Shown here: positions 8,128-16,903 of the stretch, piece by piece
How the letters are laid out: every line of letters starts with the position of its first letter
Position numbering within the stretch: position 1 is the first letter of the stretch
Origin: Paludibacter sp.
Lineage (GTDB): Bacteria; Bacteroidota; Bacteroidia; Bacteroidales; Paludibacteraceae
Direction of reading: 5' to 3'
Length of the DNA stretch: 64,000 bases
Assembly (NCBI GenBank): GCA_031292575.1
Contig: JARLGX010000008.1
Span: forward strand, 253,220-317,219
Position numbers and translations under genes: made by a program
Notes under the pieces: model-generated
Told to the model about the DNA's origin: nothing
The model's database searches: none
The model's input: only the letters and a program-made list of their open reading frames with translations

Positions 8128-8532
8128 TTATTTGATTTTGTGATAGATAAGACAACGGGAAGTGTCTCTTAGTGAAAACTCTTTTGCCAATATCCAATCG
8201 GAGGGGGAGGTGAGGTCAAACAGCTTGATACCGTTTTCTTTTTGATCAGGAAGTATATATAAAATCAGTTCTTCTACCAAATGGTATAGAAAGAGTCCTT
8301 TTATCAAATCCAATGTTTCGGGGGTGGCTTCTACGAGATAGTTTGTGTTGGAAGATTGCCGTTTTTCTTCCAGCAGGGCAATCAGTGAACTCTCCTTATG
8401 CAGCATCAGGTCTGCACGTTTTTGCAAAGCACTAAAGCCGTATTTAGTGGAACTAATCTGTTTTTCTCTCTTGTTTTCCCGTTTAAGCAGATAGCCATCG
8501 GTGGATATTGTTGCCACAATTTGTATTTTCAT
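8128..8532 (-). CDS. Small RibD/dihydrofolate reductase-like domain protein of the ICE
   Basis: This is a 134-residue protein. The beginning (MKIQIVATISTDGYLL) and the later segment (TPETLDLIKGLFLYHLVEELILYILP, then NGIKLF) resemble the first strand and the C-terminal strand/helix pattern of RibD-C/DHFR-like reductases. It is much shorter than the usual 170-220 residues and lacks an obvious nucleotide-binding middle. It lies between rteC and rteB, a place where CTnDOT relatives often carry a similar small ORF. Catalytic activity is doubtful; it could be a regulatory or relic protein. The family link rests on pattern similarity only. Confidence 0.5.
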   Translation of the reverse strand: MKIQIVATISTDGYLLKRENKREKQISSTKYGFSALQKRADLMLHKESSLIALLEEKRQSSNTNYLVEATPETLDLIKGLFLYHLVEELILYILPDQKENGIKLFDLTSPSDWILAKEFSLRDTSRCLIYHKIK

Positions 8533-8572
8533 GCCTCTTGTCTATTTGTAAACATAGTTTCAAGATGCAAAA

Positions 8573-8654
8573 AGCGTGGAACTCACGCTACTCAACAAAG
8601 GCTCTGGTAAGCCCAAACAGGATAGCGCAAGCCCACGCTATGTCAAAACATAGC
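8573..8654. other. Two short hairpins in the rteB/RibD-like intergenic region
   Basis: The 299-bp gap 8533-8831 has no gene. It contains a 6-bp stem AGCGTG/CACGCT with a 5-base loop (8573-8589) and a perfect 7-bp stem GCTATGT-CAAA-ACATAGC (8637-8654), plus a repeated AAGCCCA. On the minus strand they lie downstream of rteB and about 40-120 bp upstream of the small RibD-like gene. They could be leader structure, a weak terminator or a protein site. They lack a clear T-run. Confidence 0.4.
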
Positions 8655-8831
8655 ATAAGCATCACGCAATAATTCCTGTTTCTAAAATTTACCAGATTTT
8701 TGTTTGAAACGTCTTGCGAACTTATGTATTATATCTATAACGGGAAAACTCTGTTCACCGTTTAATCTTTCTAATTACGTCGTCAAAGATACGCATTTAT
8801 CACGAATCTCATGGAACATGAAATAGCTTTT

Positions 8832-10121
8832 CTATTCAATTCCATACTTTTTCATTTTTTCATAAAGCGTGGGACGGCTTATTTTAAGCAAGTTAGCAGC
8901 CATAGCCTTGTTGTTCCGGGCTGCATCAAGTGCTTTGATAATATGTTCCCGTTCTTCGTTTTCGGCTTTCAGCGCATAACCATCAGCCGTTACGTGTAAG
9001 TCAATATCCAGCTCTTTCACACCAATGGCATCGTTATCTGCCAATAGCACCGCACTACGTACACAATGCCGTAACTCACGCACGTTTCCCGGCCACCCAT
9101 AGGCTTGCATTATTTTCTGCGTTTCTGCATCAAATCGAATGACTTTTTTGCTGAATTCAATGCAACTTTGTTCCCTGAAGAACTCCGCCAATGGCAGAAT
9201 ATCTTCCCTGCATTCTGCAAGCGAGGGAACGTTGATGATGAATTCACATAGACGATGGTATAAATCTTCCCTGAAGCGTCCCGTTTCAATCGCTTTTCCT
9301 ATATGTTCGTTGGTGGCAGCGATAATTCGTACATTGGCGTTCATTTCCTGTTTGCCTCCGACAGGGCGGTAACTGCGTTCTTGCAAAGCCCTTAACAATA
9401 AAGCTTGTATCTCGTATGGAAGATTACACACCTCGTCCAGAAACAGCGTCCCGCCACTGGCAGCGTTTAATACGCCAAGTTTGTCATCCATTGCTCCTGT
9501 GAATGCTCCTTTAGTGTGTCCGAAGAACTCCGAAGCCGCCAATTCTTTCGGGATAGCCCCACAATCAACAGCTACAAAAGAGTTACCTGCCCGTGGACTT
9601 GCAGCATGGATACTTCGTGCCACATGCTCCTTGCCTGTGCCGCTGTCTCCCCGAATTAGTACTGACATGTCAGTATTTGCCACTAATTGCGCCCTTCGCT
9701 CCATTTCCCGTATGGCTCTGCTCTCTCGCCGGAAGATCAGGGAACGTTCCGGTTTATTTCTTCGTTGCAAAAGTTCCCTGAGAAGACTGTACAGTTTATC
9801 CGGATTTATAGGCTTAGGTAGGTAGTCTTCTGCTCCCAGTTTCATGGCTTGTACGGCAGAAGATATCCCGGAGTATTCTGTCATCACGATAAAAGGTATA
9901 CGAATTTGTTGTTTATTCATCCATTTTAAAACATCTTCTACACCGTCACCATCGGATAACCGGATATCCGAAAGGATAATGTCTGCATTGGTGGAAGTAA
10001 TCAGTTTGCGTGCCTGCACGACAGAACCTGTATGTTCCGTTTGCAGTCCTTTCCGCTCCAGCCAGTTGCACAACATTCGACAGAGAACAACATTGTCTTC
10101 GATAATCAGAATTTTATTCAT
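8832..10121 (-). CDS. rteB: Sigma-54-type response regulator RteB
   Basis: This 429-residue NtrC-like regulator has an N-terminal receiver domain with phospho-acceptor D52 (IILSDIRLSDGDG), then an AAA+ domain with Walker A GDSGTGKE (158-165) and the sigma-54 contact loop GAFTGA (205-210). A GGTLFLDEV Walker B region and a C-terminal Fis-type helix-turn-helix (NKAMAANLLKISRPTLYEKMKKYGIE) follow. It overlaps rteA by 8 bp, so the pair is translationally coupled. In CTnDOT, RteB activates rteC and mobilises co-resident elements. All key residues are present. Confidence 0.95.
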   Translation of the reverse strand: MNKILIIEDNVVLCRMLCNWLERKGLQTEHTGSVVQARKLITSTNADIILSDIRLSDGDGVEDVLKWMNKQQIRIPFIVMTEYSGISSAVQAMKLGAEDYLPKPINPDKLYSLLRELLQRRNKPERSLIFRRESRAIREMERRAQLVANTDMSVLIRGDSGTGKEHVARSIHAASPRAGNSFVAVDCGAIPKELAASEFFGHTKGAFTGAMDDKLGVLNAASGGTLFLDEVCNLPYEIQALLLRALQERSYRPVGGKQEMNANVRIIAATNEHIGKAIETGRFREDLYHRLCEFIINVPSLAECREDILPLAEFFREQSCIEFSKKVIRFDAETQKIMQAYGWPGNVRELRHCVRSAVLLADNDAIGVKELDIDLHVTADGYALKAENEEREHIIKALDAARNNKAMAANLLKISRPTLYEKMKKYGIE

Positions 10122-12513
10122 AGACCTCTTTGATCTTTTCTGCTGCCTGCATTGTCAGCTGCTTTCCGGTGGCAATAACCCGGTCTACTGCATTCCGTAT
10201 TTTTTCGCTCTTCATTCCATTTTCTTCTGCAAGCACCTGACATAATTCCCTCAGTGGAATATCTACTCGTACGATTTCCCATAATGGAAGCAGATGATGT
10301 ACCAGTAAGGTAGTTGCCTGGCAGTCTTCCTTTTCTGTACTTTCCATGAGCATTTGCATATCCTTTTCCGTCTCGCGAATCAGCAGTTTGAGCATCTCTT
10401 CTCCGTTTTGTTCACTGGAAAGTAACTCGGAAAAATTTGCTTGCAAACCGAATTGGTTACTATGTCCCCCTACGCAGCCTTCCACAGCAGATAATAGTTC
10501 GGTAATGGAAAATGGCTTGTACAGACATCCGGCAAATCCGGCAGCTGTGAAATCAGCCTCCCCGAAGTCAACACGGGCAGTTGCGGCAAGCACCGGTATT
10601 GTTCTTGAAGTTCCAATATCAGATGTTCGTAGTAGTTCAAGTAAGTCAAATCCGCTCATTTGTGGCATCTGTATGTCTGTAATAAGCAAATCGTATTCAT
10701 TATCTCTCATTTTCTGTATCAACTCCTGAATGTCTCGGCAAATGTCACAATGTACCCGGGAACGGGTCAGCATATCCCGAGTCATCAAAAGGAGCACGGC
10801 ATCATTGTCAATGACCAGTACCCGTATTCTTGCAGGCAATTTAGAAGATAGTGCAACTTCATGTGTGAAATGTTGTTCTTCTGCCACGAGCAAAGGCATC
10901 AGAATGGTAAACGTGCTGCCTTTACCAAGTTCACTTTGTACCTCGATCTTGCCATTTAGTAGTGCAGTAAGCCCTTGAACAATGGCTAGCCCCAACCCGA
11001 AGCCTTCTCGGATTTTAGCGTTTTCCAACCGCTCGAAAGGTTTGAAAATTTGTCCAATCTGTTCTGATGTCAGACCTGTCCCTGTATCTGACACTTCGAT
11101 GGTCAGTGTTCCTTCCTGATAACAAAGCCTCAACCGCACCTCACCTTCTGATGTAAATTTCACAGCATTCGAAAGCAGATTTCCTGCTATCTGAATAAGT
11201 CGTTCCCGATCACCCGTCACCACTGCATCCCCACCAATACATTCAGTACTGAATTCCAATCCGGCTCTATGTGCTATCTCATTGAACTCGGCAGTCAATG
11301 TATCTGCCAGGCTTTTTATCCTGAATGGAGCACTATTGGGTTGTTCCTTTCCCGTATCCAATCGATAGAAATTTAGCAGAGTATTCAATAGGAAGGTCAT
11401 GTTGTCGGAAGATTGGAGGATAGTGTCACACAAGTGGGTACGTTTCTCTTTGTAACGTTCGTCTATCAACAATTCTGTGCATCCCCGAATAGCAGTAAGT
11501 GGTGCACGTAAATCGTGGCTCACAGTCAGCATCATGTTTTTACGGGCGCGAAGAAGTTCTTCATTGCTGTGGTTCAACTGTTCTAACTGTATCCGATAGC
11601 GATACCTGTTCTTTAGGTCATGACGCAGGATAAGATAGAGTACAATGGCAAGTAGTGTAGCGCCGATCCCCAGACCGGAAACAAGCAGTAAGGCTTTTTC
11701 CTGTCCGAGTAAATAAGACTCTGTTTTTTCCTTCATTTGAAGTTGTTCAATAATATTGAACTCTGTGATTAAACGGTTGATTTCGCTATTCAGATAAACA
11801 TTTTGCTTGTTCAAACTATCCATGTGAGTAAATAATTGTTTATTCTGTTTATCGTGAGTAAGTCGTATCTGATTCGATAGAGAACGAAGTAAGGTATCGG
11901 AACGAGCCTGATTCTTCTGCAGAATAGCTTCATTTTCCGTTTCCGTCTGATCCTGTATTTTTTTCTTGTTTCGGAATAAACCAAGAAAACCTCCGCTCTT
12001 TTTCTCGCTTTTCCCATAGTTATCTCCAATTTGTTCCGCAAGATGTCGCCTATCTTGTTTAGCTTGTTGTATTATGTTGGGTATGTGCTTATTTAGTAAT
12101 TCATGGGTGGTCTGTAATTTCTTCAAATCTTTTACGATGGCAAGAATCTGAGTATTTTTAGCTGAAAGCAGAGCTAAAATAGAAGTAATACGATTACGTT
12201 GACTTTTGTTCAATATCTGTTTTTGCAGTTCTTGTAATAATACTGTGACCTTATTTAGTTTTTCCTTGTAAACAGGAAGTTCTTTTTCATCCCAAGCAAT
12301 CACCTGTCCGTTCAATTGGGAAATATCAAGTATCTGTAAAGTAATGGCCTCGACCTGTTCTCGTTGGGCCAATGCTTTCTCTGCGCGTTTGTCTATAACT
12401 GATAGTTGTCGGTTTTCTCGGTAGATAAATATTAGAAGAACAAGGAAGAGCAACACGAGTGCTACATAGCCTACGATGATCTTAAGCTTTAAAGAGAGCA
12501 ATGAAGAAGCCAT
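10114..12513 (-). CDS. rteA: Hybrid sensor histidine kinase RteA
   Basis: This 799-residue membrane kinase has TM1 at about residues 11-31 and a long helical, probably coiled-coil, periplasmic region (about 35-270). TM2 lies at about 274-296 and is followed by HisKA with H333 (VSHDLRAPL). The ATPase domain has an N-box near N445, DTGTG at 476-480 and GFGLGLA near 504-510. A receiver domain has D613 (ITDIQMPQMSGFD), and an Hpt-like C-terminal region (LLVHHLLPLWE) follows. It is the partner of RteB. In CTnDOT the pair lies downstream of tetQ; here the gene upstream in the same direction, 112 bp away, is the last gene of a polysaccharide locus. Confidence 0.93.
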   Translation of the reverse strand: MASSLLSLKLKIIVGYVALVLLFLVLLIFIYRENRQLSVIDKRAEKALAQREQVEAITLQILDISQLNGQVIAWDEKELPVYKEKLNKVTVLLQELQKQILNKSQRNRITSILALLSAKNTQILAIVKDLKKLQTTHELLNKHIPNIIQQAKQDRRHLAEQIGDNYGKSEKKSGGFLGLFRNKKKIQDQTETENEAILQKNQARSDTLLRSLSNQIRLTHDKQNKQLFTHMDSLNKQNVYLNSEINRLITEFNIIEQLQMKEKTESYLLGQEKALLLVSGLGIGATLLAIVLYLILRHDLKNRYRYRIQLEQLNHSNEELLRARKNMMLTVSHDLRAPLTAIRGCTELLIDERYKEKRTHLCDTILQSSDNMTFLLNTLLNFYRLDTGKEQPNSAPFRIKSLADTLTAEFNEIAHRAGLEFSTECIGGDAVVTGDRERLIQIAGNLLSNAVKFTSEGEVRLRLCYQEGTLTIEVSDTGTGLTSEQIGQIFKPFERLENAKIREGFGLGLAIVQGLTALLNGKIEVQSELGKGSTFTILMPLLVAEEQHFTHEVALSSKLPARIRVLVIDNDAVLLLMTRDMLTRSRVHCDICRDIQELIQKMRDNEYDLLITDIQMPQMSGFDLLELLRTSDIGTSRTIPVLAATARVDFGEADFTAAGFAGCLYKPFSITELLSAVEGCVGGHSNQFGLQANFSELLSSEQNGEEMLKLLIRETEKDMQMLMESTEKEDCQATTLLVHHLLPLWEIVRVDIPLRELCQVLAEENGMKSEKIRNAVDRVIATGKQLTMQAAEKIKEVYE

Positions 12514-12625
12514 AGACAGCTATTTGTTGTTTATTTGTGCTAAATGTGATTAAAAAACAACACAATAATTAAGTGACTTATTAACTGGAGATTATAGTCC
12601 ATTTAATCTAATTTTTATCACATAT

Positions 12626-13264
12626 TTATTTGATATAAACTAATGATAGATTTTTGAATTCAATCGCTTTACCTTCGTTTTGAAAGCCAATAAATCCGTT
12701 ATTCACAGTTAATCCGGTTACATAATTTTGTAAGACACCATTTACAAATACTTTTAAGGTATTATGTATACAAATTACTTTCATCGAATTCCATTCTCCA
12801 AGTAGTTTTTCATTTGAAAATTGCATCTTTTTTACAGTAGAACTAACTGAATCTGTACATTCTTTTGCCCACAATCCGTTCATACAAATAATATCACCTG
12901 CTGCATCTGCTTTTAGTTGAACCTGATAACAAACAGGCCAAACTATATCTTTGGGCTGAATATGAACTAACACACCACTATTTCCGAGTATTTTAGTCCA
13001 ACGCCACTCTATAGACAATTCGTAATTTGAAAACATCTTCTTTGTTCTGAGATAACCACTAGAAATGCCGTTTATATGCAAAACACCTTTATCCATTTTA
13101 AATACTTCAGAAGAATTAACTTCTTTGTCATTCAAAATATATACCCATTTTGAGAAGTCAGATTTCTTAAAGAACTGTTGAGTGGTTGATGATTGTTGTG
13201 AAACTGCAGGGATTGAAAAAATCAGAAAAAATGCAGATAAAAACGCGATTAAATAAGTTTTCAT
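12626..13264 (-). CDS. Secreted DUF1080 protein (3-keto-disaccharide hydrolase-like domain)
   Basis: This 212-residue protein has a signal peptide (to about residue 22, VSQQ) and one concanavalin-like beta-sandwich domain of the DUF1080 family: SGYLRTKKMFSNYELSIEWRW, NSGVLVHIQ, EWNSMKVICIHNTLKVFVNGV, and GFIGFQNEGKAIEFKNLSL. Some DUF1080 proteins cleave 3-keto-glycosides; most are uncharacterised PUL-associated proteins. It follows the DUF4861 gene by 43 bp and is the last gene of the PUL. Only 112 bp without an evident terminator separate it from rteA. Confidence 0.82.
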   Translation of the reverse strand: MKTYLIAFLSAFFLIFSIPAVSQQSSTTQQFFKKSDFSKWVYILNDKEVNSSEVFKMDKGVLHINGISSGYLRTKKMFSNYELSIEWRWTKILGNSGVLVHIQPKDIVWPVCYQVQLKADAAGDIICMNGLWAKECTDSVSSTVKKMQFSNEKLLGEWNSMKVICIHNTLKVFVNGVLQNYVTGLTVNNGFIGFQNEGKAIEFKNLSLVYIK

Positions 13265-13307
13265 TATAATAAAGTATAGAAGAGAATGTCAATAAGTATA
13301 CTGATAG

Positions 13308-14462
13308 TTATCTTACTGTAATTTTCAATGGATTTCGTAATGCTTCTCTAAAATTATTTACCGCATTATTCCACGATTCGTCGGTAGGAAAATGCCATTT
13401 ACTCCATCCTCCACCAAAATAATATGTAAATGTATCACCTGCATTGTAAGAATTTGTCATCAATGCTTCTCCATCAATTACAAAAGCTTTGATTACTTTT
13501 GTTGGAATATAAACGCCTACATAATTGCTTCCAGCTGGAACTTTGTAGTCTGAAACAGCCTCCTCAGCATAAACAGAAATTCCAGTCGAGACGTCTTGTT
13601 TCAGGATTCCTTTTCCATCATGAAGATATATTCCTGCAGCCAGTTCCATTTTCTTATTAGCACCAATGTATTTTACACAAGCTTTATTTAAAATTGAGCC
13701 GGCATTTGTCGTTATGATAATTTCTTCTTTATAGAAAGTATCGGCAATTTTCACCGAATCATAAATCAGTTTAAATTCTGAACGTAAAGGTCCAACTTCA
13801 ATTACTTTATAACTCGTAAAATGATTACCAATACATAATTTATTATCAATAAATGGTGCAATGCCTCCACAACCCATGGTGTGAGCTACTTTATAAAAAT
13901 CAAGTCCTAGTCCGTGATCAATATGATAAGAAATTTTATTGTAAATATCATCTCTATACCGTTGATCTATAACCAAATTATCCGTACATTTTGCCCAAAA
14001 ATCAACGCCATTACTTGGATTTTCATTAGCCAAAGCCGGACCATACATTCTGTAAGCAGCCATATCATTTTCCCATGCAAAATCGTCTTTTCGTTCAGGA
14101 ACAAATCGAGCAAAAGTCTTTGGCTTTACAATTGATGGTTTCCCTTCTGTCATAGAATATCTTATAGTAGAATTAGGTTTTACATCGATCTGAAAAATCA
14201 ATGACTGAGGTCTTTTATTCCCGTTGTAAATTAATTGGTAAGGTACTTCTTTATTTTGATTGTTTTTCAATACGTATAATTTTGTATCGAAAGAAACATT
14301 TAAATCAGAAAGATTAACTTCAACTATTTCAGCTTTTCTATCAATTCCTAAATTGTTTGTTACAAATATTGAATGTTGAGCAGTTAAACTTGAAACAAAA
14401 AAAAGTGTGGCCAATATGGGAAATGCAATTTTTTTCATAAGAACATAGTTGTAAATTATCAA
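13308..14462 (-). CDS. Secreted DUF4861 protein
   Basis: This 384-residue protein is recognisable as DUF4861. Marker segments are FVPERKDDFAWENDMAAYRMYGPAL near residue 122, the KISYHIDHGLGLDFYKVAHTMGCGG region, and FTYYFGGGWSKWHFPTDESWN near the C-terminus. The family recurs beside GH88/GH105 genes in loci for uronate-containing glycans, suggesting a role in handling unsaturated uronyl oligosaccharides; no activity can be read from the sequence. The likely start is the internal MKKIAFPIL at 14438, which gives a clean signal peptide. It lies 5 bp after the SDR gene. Confidence 0.82.
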   Translation of the reverse strand: MIIYNYVLMKKIAFPILATLFFVSSLTAQHSIFVTNNLGIDRKAEIVEVNLSDLNVSFDTKLYVLKNNQNKEVPYQLIYNGNKRPQSLIFQIDVKPNSTIRYSMTEGKPSIVKPKTFARFVPERKDDFAWENDMAAYRMYGPALANENPSNGVDFWAKCTDNLVIDQRYRDDIYNKISYHIDHGLGLDFYKVAHTMGCGGIAPFIDNKLCIGNHFTSYKVIEVGPLRSEFKLIYDSVKIADTFYKEEIIITTNAGSILNKACVKYIGANKKMELAAGIYLHDGKGILKQDVSTGISVYAEEAVSDYKVPAGSNYVGVYIPTKVIKAFVIDGEALMTNSYNAGDTFTYYFGGGWSKWHFPTDESWNNAVNNFREALRNPLKITVR

Positions 14463-14467
14463 TTGAA

Positions 14468-15247
14468 TTATTTAGGTTGCTTTCCGATATATGCAAGAAT
14501 ACCACCATCTACATACAAAATATGCCCATTTACAAAGTTAGATGCTTCTGAAGCTAAGAAAACTGCAGGCCCCATCAAATCTTCTGGAGTTCCCCAGCGA
14601 GCAGCTGGAGTTTTTGCAATAATAAATTCATTGAAAGGATGACCGGATACGCGTATTGGTAATGTTTGGGGAGTTTCTATATAACCAGGGCCAAGTCCAT
14701 TGCATTGAATATTGTATTCACCATATTCAGACGCAATATTTTTGGTCAGCATTTTCAAACCTCCTTTTGCTGCAGCATAGGCTGAGACTGTTTCACGCCC
14801 TAATTCACTCATCATGGAGCAAATGTTGATTATTTTACCGTGACCTTTTTTAATCATGCTTGGAATAACTGCTTTTGAAACGATAAATGGTCCATTCAAA
14901 TCAATATCAATCACCTGGCGAAAATCAGTGGCACTCATTTCAATCATTGGAATACGTTTAATAATACCAGCATTATTTGCCAGAATATCAATTATACCTA
15001 CTTCTTTTTCTATTTGGATAATCATGCTATTGATCTGAGTTTCGTTGGTTACATCGGCTATGTATCCATATGCCTTAATACCATCTGTAGAATAAGCAGC
15101 TATTCCTTTGTCAACTAAATCCTGGTTAATATCATTGAAAACTATAGTAGCACCTGCTTTTGCGAAACCTATGGCAATAGCATATCCTATCCCATAAGAA
15201 GCTCCAGTTACAAGAGCAACTTTCCCTGTTAAATCAAATTGGTTCAT
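14468..15247 (-). CDS. SDR-family dehydrogenase, gluconate 5-dehydrogenase/KduD type
   Basis: This is a 259-residue cytoplasmic short-chain dehydrogenase. The cofactor motif TGASYGIG is at residues 14-21, NNAG at 91-94, and the catalytic triad is S144, Y157, K161 (SAYAAAKGG). The C-terminal half (NGLGPGYIETPQTLPIR) resembles Bacteroides gluconate 5-dehydrogenases and KduD-like enzymes that process uronate-derived keto sugars. Downstream of lyases and GH88 it would reduce or oxidise an unsaturated-uronate product. Exact substrate and direction are inferred. It heads a three-gene cluster with DUF4861 and DUF1080. Confidence 0.85.
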   Translation of the reverse strand: MNQFDLTGKVALVTGASYGIGYAIAIGFAKAGATIVFNDINQDLVDKGIAAYSTDGIKAYGYIADVTNETQINSMIIQIEKEVGIIDILANNAGIIKRIPMIEMSATDFRQVIDIDLNGPFIVSKAVIPSMIKKGHGKIINICSMMSELGRETVSAYAAAKGGLKMLTKNIASEYGEYNIQCNGLGPGYIETPQTLPIRVSGHPFNEFIIAKTPAARWGTPEDLMGPAVFLASEASNFVNGHILYVDGGILAYIGKQPK

Positions 15248-15672
15248 TCTTTAAATTTTAATTTATTTAAATGTCTATAAAGTAAATGAAACTATAATGT
15301 CCTTTTTGCTCTAAAAACTTTATTTTTCCATTAATTCTTTTTATATCGAAATTCAGGTTGTTATAGTTCATGTTTCCACTAGTTATACATGAATATTGAT
15401 AATTTAGAATTGAATTTCTTTTAAAATTAATATTATTTGGAACTTTGTTCTAATGTCCCATTAGAAAATTACACTCAATTCATTCCCTTTAAAGGTTATA
15501 TAGAGCTAACCTAAAGCTCATATTTCTTTCTCAAAACCCAAATATTTCTACTTTCCAAAAATTCAAAATATCTTGGTTTTCAATGACTTTTATATGTCTA
15601 TTTTATCTTTCTACAATAATTTTCTAAACTTCTTGTGGTGAAACATCGTGCTAAGTAATTTTTCTTTAAATA
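15248..15672. other. 425-bp intergenic region upstream of the SDR gene
   Basis: This A+T-rich stretch has no open reading frame, no strong hairpin and no repeat that I can see. It separates GH88 from the SDR-DUF4861-DUF1080 cluster, so it should hold the promoter of that cluster. I could not identify a convincing Bacteroidetes -33/-7 pair. Confidence 0.4.
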
Positions 15673-16893
15673 TCAATTAATAAAAAGTTTTTCCCCTCTA
15701 TTAAGCTTTTCTAAACGTAATAATGCTTCATAATAATAATAATCTGCATAAATTATTGAAGCATTGATTTCGGAACCATTTGGCCAATGCCCAGTTGAAT
15801 GAAGTAAAAAAGAAGGATTACTTTTACCACTTTGATATGCAGGACTACTTAAACTTTCAAGCATTTTTAAAGCATCATTTTTATAAACCAAAGCTTTATT
15901 TGAATCCAAATAAGTTGACATTTCAAGTAAAGCAGAGGCCACAACACAAGCTGCTGAGGCATCTTTCGGTGCATTCGGTATTTGTGGTGCATCAAAATCC
16001 CAATAAGGAACAAAGTCTTGAGGTAATCTTTTTAAATAAACATTAGCAACTTTCTGTGCAAAATTAAGATATTTTATATCGTGAGTCTCCCTGTAACAAA
16101 CCGTAAATCCGTAAATTGCCCATGCCTGACCACGTGCCCACATTGATTTATCACTATAGCCTTGATGAGTGATCCCTTTGATAAATTTACCAGTCAATGT
16201 ATCGTAAAGTGCCACGTGATAACAAGAATAATCTGGTTTGAATTGATTTTTCATGGTATGGTCAGCGTGAGATACAGCTATATCATACAATCTTTTACCA
16301 CCACCATGCTTAGAAGCCCAAAACAATAATTCCAGATTAATCATATTGTCAATAATAGTATTATAAGGCCAGTTATTAAATTCCATTTCACGTGGCCAAG
16401 AAAGTATTGTACCTACTTTGGGGTTAAATAATGTAGCTAAAGTATCAGCAGAATCAATTAGTATTTTCTTGTATGCTGAATTACCTGTCAAACGATATCC
16501 ATTACCAAAACTGGTAAATACGAGAAAGCCCAAATCATGATCATAAGCGTGAGTATGGGACAAAAATGCCAATGATTGGGTAAACTTTTCAGCATATTGT
16601 TTTATGTTCGGGTCGTGCGTATTTTCATAGTCATACCACAGTACACCCGGCCAGAATCCGGAAGTCCATTCTTCTTTTGTTGCTTTTTTACAATTCCAGA
16701 TGTTCGACCCATTCAAAATATTCCGGGGCATTATGGTATAATCAATGGTTGAATCCCCTTTCAACTCTGTCAATGTCCTCTGTGTTTGTGCTGAACAATA
16801 TTCGAGCGGTTTACTGACATCGAGTGTTTCAACTTTAACTGAGTTACAAGCACACATCACTAACAAACTAAAACCTATTAAAAACTTATTCAT
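15673..16893 (-). CDS. Unsaturated glucuronyl hydrolase, GH88 family
   Basis: This 406-residue (alpha/alpha)6-barrel enzyme should remove the 4,5-unsaturated uronate left at the non-reducing end by polysaccharide lyases. The two catalytic aspartates are visible as D120 (YDHDLGF) and D182 (TIIDNMIN), spaced as in characterised GH88 enzymes (about 61 residues). ARGQAWAIYGF and the late WPNGSEINASIIYADYYYYEAL are also typical. The N-terminus (LLVMCACNS) looks like a lipoprotein signal. The MFS gene lies 10 bp upstream in the same direction, so import and processing are linked. Confidence 0.92.
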   Translation of the reverse strand: MNKFLIGFSLLVMCACNSVKVETLDVSKPLEYCSAQTQRTLTELKGDSTIDYTIMPRNILNGSNIWNCKKATKEEWTSGFWPGVLWYDYENTHDPNIKQYAEKFTQSLAFLSHTHAYDHDLGFLVFTSFGNGYRLTGNSAYKKILIDSADTLATLFNPKVGTILSWPREMEFNNWPYNTIIDNMINLELLFWASKHGGGKRLYDIAVSHADHTMKNQFKPDYSCYHVALYDTLTGKFIKGITHQGYSDKSMWARGQAWAIYGFTVCYRETHDIKYLNFAQKVANVYLKRLPQDFVPYWDFDAPQIPNAPKDASAACVVASALLEMSTYLDSNKALVYKNDALKMLESLSSPAYQSGKSNPSFLLHSTGHWPNGSEINASIIYADYYYYEALLRLEKLNRGEKLFIN

Positions 16894-16903
16894 GATATAA
16901 AAA

